7,737 nt of DNA from contig CAYQAJ010000243.1 in assembly GCA_964415245.1 (NCBI GenBank), positions 1-7,737 on the forward strand. Reading direction: 5' to 3'. The DNA comes from CAYQAJ01 sp964415245 (lineage in GTDB: Bacteria; Planctomycetota; Planctomycetia; Pirellulales; Pirellulaceae). Made by a program: the position numbers and the translations under genes. This document shows positions 1-4,586 of the stretch, piece by piece. Under the pieces are notes generated by a model. That model made no database searches and was not told where the DNA came from. It worked only from the letters and a program-made list of their open reading frames with translations. Every line of letters starts with the position of its first letter. Within the stretch, counting starts at the first letter, position 1.

Positions 1-2
1 CG

Positions 3-1214
3 GTCGGCATGCTCAGCACGCTGGGCATCACGCTGGCCACCGACGCCTACGGCCCCATCGCCGACAACGCCGGCGGAAACGCCCAGATGGCCGAGCTGGA
101 GCCGATCGTGCGAGAAAGGACCGACGCCCTCGACAGCCTGGGCAACACCACGGCCGCCACGGGCAAGGGCTTCGCCATTGGTTCGGCTGCACTCACGGCG
201 CTGGCTTTGCTGGCCGCCTACGTCGAGGAGGTACGCATCGGCTTCGACCGCTGGGGCGGCAATGTCGGCGAGGCGGTTCAGTTCGAGGAGGGCTTCTACA
301 AAGTATCGCACGGCTTCGTCGTTTACGTGCCCGACTTTACAGCGACTTCCGATCAGCCCGCCCCCACAACGTTGGAGGAAAAAAAGGCCGCCTGCGGCAA
401 ATTCCTTGTCATGCCCGCTCTGCAGCGCGACGAGCGCGTCAGGCAAGAGTGGCGGGATATCAGCTTCCGCCAGGGGCCCAAGCGCGTCGACGACAGCCCG
501 AAGCTGTTTGAGGCGGATCGCGATTCCGATGGTCGCACGCGGGCCTATATGCTCGCGGCCGAGGAGGTTCGAGCGGGCGAGCTGATCGACGTTCACTGGG
601 CCACGCTCCCCGACTTCACCACCTACTACGACGCCTCGCTCATGAACCCCAAGGTGCTGGTGGGCGTGCTGTTGGGAGCCATGGCCACGTTCGTGTTCTG
701 CGCCCTGACCATGAAAGCCGTGGGTCGCGCCGCCAAGGGCATGGTCGAAGAGGTTCGCCGCCAGTTCCGCGAAAAGCCGGGCATCATGCTGGGCAAGGAT
801 CTGCCCGACTACGCCGCTCCCGTCGCCATCAGCACCAAGGCCGCCCAAAGGGAAATGATCGTCCCCTCGGTATTGGGGCTCTCGCTGCCGATCGTCGTAG
901 GGCTGCTGTTGGGAGTGGCGGGCGTAATGGGCCTGTTGGTCGGGGGGCTGGCGTCCGGCTTCTGCGTCGCCATCTTCATGGCCAACGCCGGCGGCTCGTG
1001 GGACAACGCCAAGAAGTACATCGAAGCGGGCGCCCACGGCGGCAAGGGAACCGACGCCCACAAAGCGGCCGTGGTCGGCGATACAGTGGGCGATCCCTTC
1101 AAAGATACCAGCGGCCCGAGCCTGAACATTCTCATCAAACTGATGAGCATGGTGAGCGTGGTAGCCGCCGGCTTGGTGGTCCGCTACAGCCTGGTGGCGC
1201 TGGGCATCTTTTGA
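3..1214 (+). CDS. hppA: Membrane-bound K+-dependent-type ion-translocating pyrophosphatase, C-terminal part (5' truncated)
   Basis: Integral membrane pump that hydrolyses pyrophosphate to move H+ and/or Na+ across a membrane. The frame is open from the window edge, so the first ATG (base 9) is probably internal. Counting from that Met, the family motifs are DAYGPIADNAGG (12-23), GNTTAATGKGFAIGSAA (45-61), the MVEEVRRQFRE stretch (245-255), NAGGSWDNAKKYIE (326-339) and HKAAVVGDTVGDPFKDTSGP (351-370). The acidic and Lys residues of these motifs (D332, D358, D362, K365, D366) form the Mg-pyrophosphate site in the family. Ala at 49, where K+-independent enzymes have Lys (GNTTKA), indicates the K+-dependent subfamily. 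H+ versus Na+ specificity cannot be read because its determinants lie upstream. Hydrophobic segments are visible near 54-71, 214-233, 285-324 and 371-399. Residues of about 72-212 form an unusually long, mostly hydrophilic segment between two membrane helices. The gene is convergent with the next one. Confidence 0.95.
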   Translation, partial: VGMLSTLGITLATDAYGPIADNAGGNAQMAELEPIVRERTDALDSLGNTTAATGKGFAIGSAALTALALLAAYVEEVRIGFDRWGGNVGEAVQFEEGFYKVSHGFVVYVPDFTATSDQPAPTTLEEKKAACGKFLVMPALQRDERVRQEWRDISFRQGPKRVDDSPKLFEADRDSDGRTRAYMLAAEEVRAGELIDVHWATLPDFTTYYDASLMNPKVLVGVLLGAMATFVFCALTMKAVGRAAKGMVEEVRRQFREKPGIMLGKDLPDYAAPVAISTKAAQREMIVPSVLGLSLPIVVGLLLGVAGVMGLLVGGLASGFCVAIFMANAGGSWDNAKKYIEAGAHGGKGTDAHKAAVVGDTVGDPFKDTSGPSLNILIKLMSMVSVVAAGLVVRYSLVALGIF

Positions 1215-1244
1215 TCCCGCGTGGTGAAATGGCGCATCCCCAAG

Positions 1245-1266
1245 CCCACGGATTGCCATCCGTGGG
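1245..1266. repeat. Perfect 9-bp inverted repeat between convergent genes (REP-like palindrome or terminator)
   Basis: CCCACGGAT (1245-1253) pairs perfectly with ATCCGTGGG (1258-1266) around a 4-base loop TGCC. It lies 30 bases past the hppA stop and 39 bases before the stop of the convergent M81 gene, so it could fold in either transcript. No T-run follows on either strand, so a classical intrinsic terminator is not supported. A second weaker pair, GGCCG (1274-1278) with CGGCC (1290-1294), follows. A dispersed intergenic palindrome is the alternative I favour. Confidence 0.6.
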
Positions 1267-1305
1267 TGCCCCAGGCCGAAGCATTCACACGGCCCTACGC
1301 CTGCA

Positions 1306-2790
1306 TCACCCCTCCCAATTCGCCTCCCTCTCAAACGGAAACATCGGCCGCCGCCGGTTCTGAAAAGTGAACCGCGTTACGTCCGCAGCCGTTACTCCCG
1401 GCGTGTCGACGCGGATCATGTGTCGGGCTACCGGCGCGTAGGCTGCGATCGGCGCGTTGACCCCCTTGGCCACCAGCGCGTCGAACCTTTCAGGCTCGAT
1501 GCCGAACGCCGTGAGCTGCCGCAGCGAAAACGGCGGCACGCGGCGCGACGTGAGCATGATCGTGAGCCCGCGATCCGAGCGGACGACGGCCGTGGGCCCT
1601 TGGTCGAACTGTTTGATGCCGCCGTGCCGCGGCTGGGTTTCCTCGAACTTGCCGTCGAACAGGCCCAGCACGGTAAAACTCGCTTCGAGCGACGGACCGT
1701 GCAAGGAATCGGTCTTGCCGCCGACGCGCAAGGCCACGCGCTTTCCGATTCCCGCTGCTGCCGTCGCGCGCACCGACTCCGGGTCGTACAGACACACAAA
1801 CGAACTGCCGCGTCCGCGGGCGTGCAGCGCTTGGGCCAACAGCGTGCCGTCGCCCGGCGATCCTCCGCCGACGTTGTCGCCCATGTCGAGCAGGCAGACG
1901 GTGCCATCGAGCCGCGCCGCCTGATCGAGCGCTTCTTCGATGCTGATGTGCCGGCCGACCAGATCGCTTCGTCGCTCCCAAATTGTGCGCGAAAGTTGGT
2001 TCGCGGCCTTCTGCGCTAATTTGGCGTCGCCGTCGGCCACGAACACGACCGAAGTACCCATCTCGGCCACGTCGGCGTACGGGAAACCGAGCACGATGCT
2101 CCAACCCAACAGCTTCGGCGATTCGGCCACCAGCGCGTCGGCCATCGTGCAAAAGCCGCGGCACGGATCCTCGTTCGTACACTGCCGCTCGATGTCGATG
2201 ATGAGGGGCAAATGCACCGCACTCATGGTGAGCCGCAATTCACCACGAAGCGCCCGGGCCATCCACTCGGCGGCCTCCAGCCCCCGGGCATGTTGGTCGA
2301 GGTGCGGGTTCGTACGATAAGCGCAGGTAGCGTCGCACGCGGCCACCATCGCCGGCGATAGATTGGCGTGCGGATCGAGCGTGGCAACAATCGGCACGTC
2401 GGGCCCGACCCGCCGACGCAGCTCCGTGAGCCAGTGCCCGTCGACGTCGGGAATACTCGGGCTCACGGCCGCACCGTGCGGGGCCGCCAGCACTCCGTCG
2501 AGCTTGCCGGCGCGGCCCAGTTCGGCGAACATCATGTCCAACAGCCGCGCGAGCGCCTCGTCGGCGATCGGGCCGTAAGGAAACGCCCGGGCGGCAAACA
2601 GCGGCACGGCCTCGATCCCGGCCCGATCGAGCCCCGCGAAAAAGCCGCCGACCTCGTGGTACGTACCCTCGAGCCGTCGCCGCACGTCGTCACCAACGAC
2701 AAGAAGATCCTCGGCGAACCGCTCGAAGCTCGTCGGCTCGGCGATAAACGTATTCGACTCGTGCAACAGCGAAACAATGCCAACTCGCAT
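1306..2790 (-). CDS. M81 family metallopeptidase (MlrC-like)
   Basis: A 494-residue protein, the usual length for the M81 / MlrC family, whose founding member is a zinc enzyme that cleaves the linear peptide left during microcystin breakdown. Most homologues have unknown substrates. The start at 2790 gives the family-typical opening MRVGIVSLLHESNTF. Other family features are APHGAA with H105, TLDPHAN with D139 and H141, YRTNPHLDQ with H163, and the C-domain motif LDMGDNVGGGSPGDGT (301-316). D139, H141 and H163 match the zinc ligands described for MlrC. The N-terminal catalytic domain spans about 1-290 and the C-terminal domain about 298-485. There is no signal peptide, so it is probably cytoplasmic. 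A run of five G on the coding strand (plus-strand 2798-2802), 7 bases before the ATG, may be a weak ribosome site. The frame stays open upstream to 3081, but that part is translated repeat sequence and is not included. The gene is divergent from the RraA-like gene. The true substrate cannot be inferred from sequence. Confidence 0.93.
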   Translation of the reverse strand: MRVGIVSLLHESNTFIAEPTSFERFAEDLLVVGDDVRRRLEGTYHEVGGFFAGLDRAGIEAVPLFAARAFPYGPIADEALARLLDMMFAELGRAGKLDGVLAAPHGAAVSPSIPDVDGHWLTELRRRVGPDVPIVATLDPHANLSPAMVAACDATCAYRTNPHLDQHARGLEAAEWMARALRGELRLTMSAVHLPLIIDIERQCTNEDPCRGFCTMADALVAESPKLLGWSIVLGFPYADVAEMGTSVVFVADGDAKLAQKAANQLSRTIWERRSDLVGRHISIEEALDQAARLDGTVCLLDMGDNVGGGSPGDGTLLAQALHARGRGSSFVCLYDPESVRATAAAGIGKRVALRVGGKTDSLHGPSLEASFTVLGLFDGKFEETQPRHGGIKQFDQGPTAVVRSDRGLTIMLTSRRVPPFSLRQLTAFGIEPERFDALVAKGVNAPIAAYAPVARHMIRVDTPGVTAADVTRFTFQNRRRPMFPFEREANWEG

Positions 2791-2880
2791 GACGCAGCCC
2801 CCAGTTCGCAGATTAACCGCTACCATCGTAAGCCCCGCCGCCACGCCCACGCAATTCGCCGCGGGGGAGTCGGGGATGGG

Positions 2881-2990
2881 GGAATGTCGCCTCTCGCTCC
2901 GCGAGAGGGCGTTCTTTCGCGGAATCAAAGGGCGTTCTTTCGCATCACCAAGGAACGTTCTCTCGCGGAGCGAGAGACGACGACAATTCC
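2881..2990. repeat. REPIN-like inverted pair of palindromic repeats
   Basis: Two small hairpins occur in opposite orientation. The first is CCTCTCGC / GCGAGAGG (2890-2897 with 2901-2908, loop TCC). The second is TCTCTCGC / GCGAGAGA (2959-2966 with 2970-2977, loop GGA). The similarity extends beyond the palindromes: the left arm from GGAAT at 2881 to the CGTTCTTT at 2910-2917 matches the reverse complement of 2990 back to about 2949, with about three single-base gaps and a few mismatches. The whole unit is therefore a roughly 110-base inverted repeat made of two REP-type elements, the arrangement called a REPIN in other bacteria. No transposase is in the window. It may be a passive dispersed repeat or may affect transcript ends or stability. 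Confidence 0.7.
2906..2943. repeat. 15-base direct repeat inside the REPIN-like unit
   Basis: AGGGCGTTCTTTCGC occurs exactly twice, at 2906-2920 and 2929-2943, with 8 bases between the copies and a period of 23. The first copy begins inside the 3' arm of the left hairpin. The second sits in the spacer between the two hairpins and is not explained by the inverted-repeat structure, which suggests a partial duplication of the element's tail. Confidence 0.7.
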
Positions 2991-2995
2991 AAACC

Positions 2996-3023
2996 GCTTT
3001 CCGTTTTCCGCTTTCCGCTTTCG
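2996..3023. repeat. 7-base degenerate tandem repeat, GCTTTCC type, 4 units
   Basis: Successive 7-base units are GCTTTCC, GTTTTCC, GCTTTCC and GCTTTCG. The tract starts 6 bases after the REPIN-like unit and ends 5 bases before the next heptad tract. Units vary by single substitutions while the period is kept exactly. Confidence 0.75.
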
Positions 3024-3028
3024 CCCCA

Positions 3029-3059
3029 ACTGAAAACTGAACACCGAAAACTGAAAACT
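3029..3059. repeat. 7-base degenerate tandem repeat, ACTGAAA type, 4.4 units
   Basis: Units are ACTGAAA, ACTGAAC, ACCGAAA and ACTGAAA, then a partial ACT. The period is exactly 7 and the unit sequence differs from the neighbouring tract. It ends 59 bases before the chosen start of the RraA-like gene, so it lies in that gene's probable promoter or leader region. Confidence 0.75.
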
Positions 3060-3118
3060 TGAGCCATGATGAGTTCGCCACTTCCTATCGCTATTCCCCG
3101 CAATCCGGACCAACGATC

Positions 3119-3781
3119 ATGAGTGCCCCCTCCGAAATCACTCTCGACATGATGCGACGCACGCTCTACGCGGCCGTTGTCTGCGACGCGCTCGACTCGC
3201 TGGGCCTCGTGAATCAGTCGCCCCGCGTGCAGCTTGTGCCGTACTCGGGCGACGGACTGCTCGTGGGCCGCTGCAAAACGACTCTGTGGGCCGACATGTA
3301 TCACACCGATCCGCGACCGTACGAGCTGGAACTGGCCGCGGTCGACGGCTGCCGCGCGGACGACGTGCTCATCTGCGCCGCCGCCGGTTCGACGCATGCC
3401 GCGCTGTGGGGCGAACTGCTCAGCACGGCTGCCCGCAACGCCGGCTGCGTGGGCGCAATCGTCGACGGAGCGACGCGCGACGTGCGCACGCTGCGGTCGA
3501 TGCAGTTCCCGGTCTTCGCCCGCGGCACAAGCCCCTACGATAGCTTGAACCGCCAGCGGGTGATCGACGTCGAGGTGCCGGTCAAGATCGGCGGCGCAAC
3601 GTTCTCGCCCGGCGATCTGGTATTTGCCGACGTCGACGGCGTGGTGGTGGTGCCCCGCGCGGTCGAAACCGAAACGATCCGCGCCGCCTGGGCAAAGGTG
3701 CATGCCGAGAACCGCACCCGCGACGCCATCCGCGGCGGCATGAAGGCGACTGAAGCGTATGCCCGTTTCGGGGTGCTGTAG
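3119..3781 (+). CDS. RraA-like protein, probable class II pyruvate aldolase-type enzyme
   Basis: A 220-residue member of the RraA / HMG aldolase / dimethylmenaquinone methyltransferase-like superfamily. The family core is complete: an N-terminal CDALDSLG helix (22-29), the GELLSTAARNAGCVGAIVDG segment (98-117), the TRD signature with R120 and D121, and GDLVFADVDGVVVVPR (165-180). E99 is followed by 20 residues and then Arg-Asp, giving acid-X20-R-D. In characterised 4-hydroxy-4-methyl-2-oxoglutarate aldolases a D-X20-R-D arrangement binds the divalent metal and the pyruvate moiety. That favours an aldolase or decarboxylase over the RNase E inhibitor role of E. coli RraA, but the substrate is unknown. 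The protein has no signal peptide and should be cytoplasmic. ATG 3119 was chosen because homology begins soon after it; an in-frame TTG at 3059 falls in a repeat tract. No clear Shine-Dalgarno sequence is present. It is divergent from the M81 gene. Confidence 0.9.
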   Translation: MSAPSEITLDMMRRTLYAAVVCDALDSLGLVNQSPRVQLVPYSGDGLLVGRCKTTLWADMYHTDPRPYELELAAVDGCRADDVLICAAAGSTHAALWGELLSTAARNAGCVGAIVDGATRDVRTLRSMQFPVFARGTSPYDSLNRQRVIDVEVPVKIGGATFSPGDLVFADVDGVVVVPRAVETETIRAAWAKVHAENRTRDAIRGGMKATEAYARFGVL

Positions 3782-3792
3782 GGCCGGCTCGA

Positions 3793-3829
3793 AGTTCTAA
3801 GTTCCAGGTTCCATGTTCCAAGTTGCAAG
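3793..3829. repeat. 7-base degenerate tandem repeat, AGTTCCA type, 5.3 units
   Basis: Units are AGTTCTA, AGTTCCA, GGTTCCA, TGTTCCA and AGTTGCA, then AG. The period is exactly 7. The tract begins 11 bases after the stop of the RraA-like gene, so this gene has heptad tracts on both sides. The unit sequence is unrelated to the upstream tracts. Confidence 0.8.
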
Positions 3830-3914
3830 AGCGTTGAACCGTTGGGGCTGTCTAACGATTTGGTCTGGCAGGCCACTTTTCGGCCGAATCTGCTTGGACC
3901 TGCCGCCGGCACTT

Positions 3915-3947
3915 CGTAAACTGACGGGACGAACCGTGACAGTTACG
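3915..3947. other. Imperfect bulged hairpin, role unknown
   Basis: CGTAA (3915-3919), CTG (3921-3923) and ACGG (3924-3927) can pair with CCGT (3934-3937), CAG (3940-3942) and TTACG (3943-3947) around a 6-base loop. That makes 12 base pairs with a one-base and a two-base bulge. It lies upstream of the HEAT-like ORF. It could be an operator-like dyad, a leader structure or chance; no T-run follows. Confidence 0.3.
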
Positions 3948-4046
3948 TGATTCGCCCGATCTGCAGCGAGGCCTCTAATCAGCAATTCATCAAACAGTCC
4001 TGATGCAACGGGCCCGATAGACGCTCGACTTGCAACGCCACAAGAC

Positions 4047-4586
4047 TTGGCGGGATCGCACTATGAGGAAATGCTCCGAAGCAAGGAAGCAGCGATAGCG
4101 TTTCTATCCGCAGCCGACTGCAGGACGCGCCTCGGTGCCATTATGGTCTGCGAGCAAAACTGGCACGCCGGTTCTGAACCCCCCGTCCTGGACGCGTGCC
4201 GGTCCCTAGCGGCGTCTAATGCCGACGATTCGATTCGAATGGTAGCGCTTGGCGTGCTGGGCAGGGCATGGAGTTCGTCGAGAGATTCGATCGCATCGAA
4301 GTGTGTCGCACAAATCGTGCTGGACGATCATAATTCCATGGAGTTGCGAACGGGCGCCTATTGGGGATTGCGAGGGATTCAGTATGGGATCGGCGATGTC
4401 GACTTCGATACCCATATGCTGGGCACGATTCATACTGTCAAGGAATGTTTGAAACTTCTTCCTGGAAAGCTCTCGGAAGAATCGGTAAAGTCGAATTTGC
4501 TTCCCAAAGGATCCTTTCCCGACGATTTCTGGGATTCCGCCGACCGGATCGACTGGGATTTCGCTCATCGCGTTTACGCACAATGA
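4047..4586 (+). CDS. Hypothetical HEAT-like helical protein, start uncertain
   Basis: I do not recognise a named family. The 179 residues counted from TTG 4047 look all-helical, with two HEAT-like stretches: DDSIRMVALGVLGRAW (60-75) and SMELRTGAYWGLRGI (97-111). Such repeats usually mediate protein binding. The tail is acidic and aromatic (FPDDFWDSADRIDWDF, 157-172). The start is unclear: ATG 4071 would give 171 residues, and the frame is open back to 3951 without any ATG or GTG, so the gene may have lost its 5' end. Neither start has a well-placed ribosome site. By hand count G+C is about 52-53% over 4201-4560, clearly below the neighbouring genes. Its TGA overlaps the ATG of the DUF1501 gene (ATGA, 4583-4586), which supports it being translated and coupled to that gene. 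A decayed remnant is the alternative. Confidence 0.55.
   Translation: MAGSHYEEMLRSKEAAIAFLSAADCRTRLGAIMVCEQNWHAGSEPPVLDACRSLAASNADDSIRMVALGVLGRAWSSSRDSIASKCVAQIVLDDHNSMELRTGAYWGLRGIQYGIGDVDFDTHMLGTIHTVKECLKLLPGKLSEESVKSNLLPKGSFPDDFWDSADRIDWDFAHRVYAQ

Larger units (their letters stand above)
2791..3118. other. Divergent intergenic region rich in repeats
   Basis: This 328-base space separates the start codons of the divergent M81 and RraA-like genes, so promoters for both should lie here. I find no convincing -35/-10 pair. From left to right it holds about 90 unremarkable bases, an inverted pair of palindromes (2881-2990), two 7-base repeat tracts (2996-3023 and 3029-3059), then about 60 bases before the RraA-like start. 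Open frames cross it on both strands, but they only translate the repeats and show no family motif. Confidence 0.7.

Noticed and set aside
1420..2019. Plus-strand ORF of 199 codons antisense to the M81 gene
   Set aside because: It is Arg-rich, has no family motif, and lies entirely opposite a strongly supported gene; this is expected in high-GC DNA.
2996..3059. CRISPR-like array
   Set aside because: The units are 7 bases, directly tandem and without spacers; no cas genes are present.
2791..3081. N-terminal extension of the M81 protein by about 97 residues
   Set aside because: The frame is open, but the extension merely translates the heptad tracts and palindromic repeats, while the family-typical N-terminus MRVGIVSLLHESNTF begins at 2790.
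3059..3118. TTG start at 3059 for the RraA-like gene
   Set aside because: The codon overlaps the end of a repeat tract and the 20 extra residues show no family similarity; ATG 3119 fits the family length.
3871..3884. GGCC...GGCC hairpin as terminator of the RraA-like gene
   Set aside because: Only four base pairs can form around the T-rich loop and no T-run follows.
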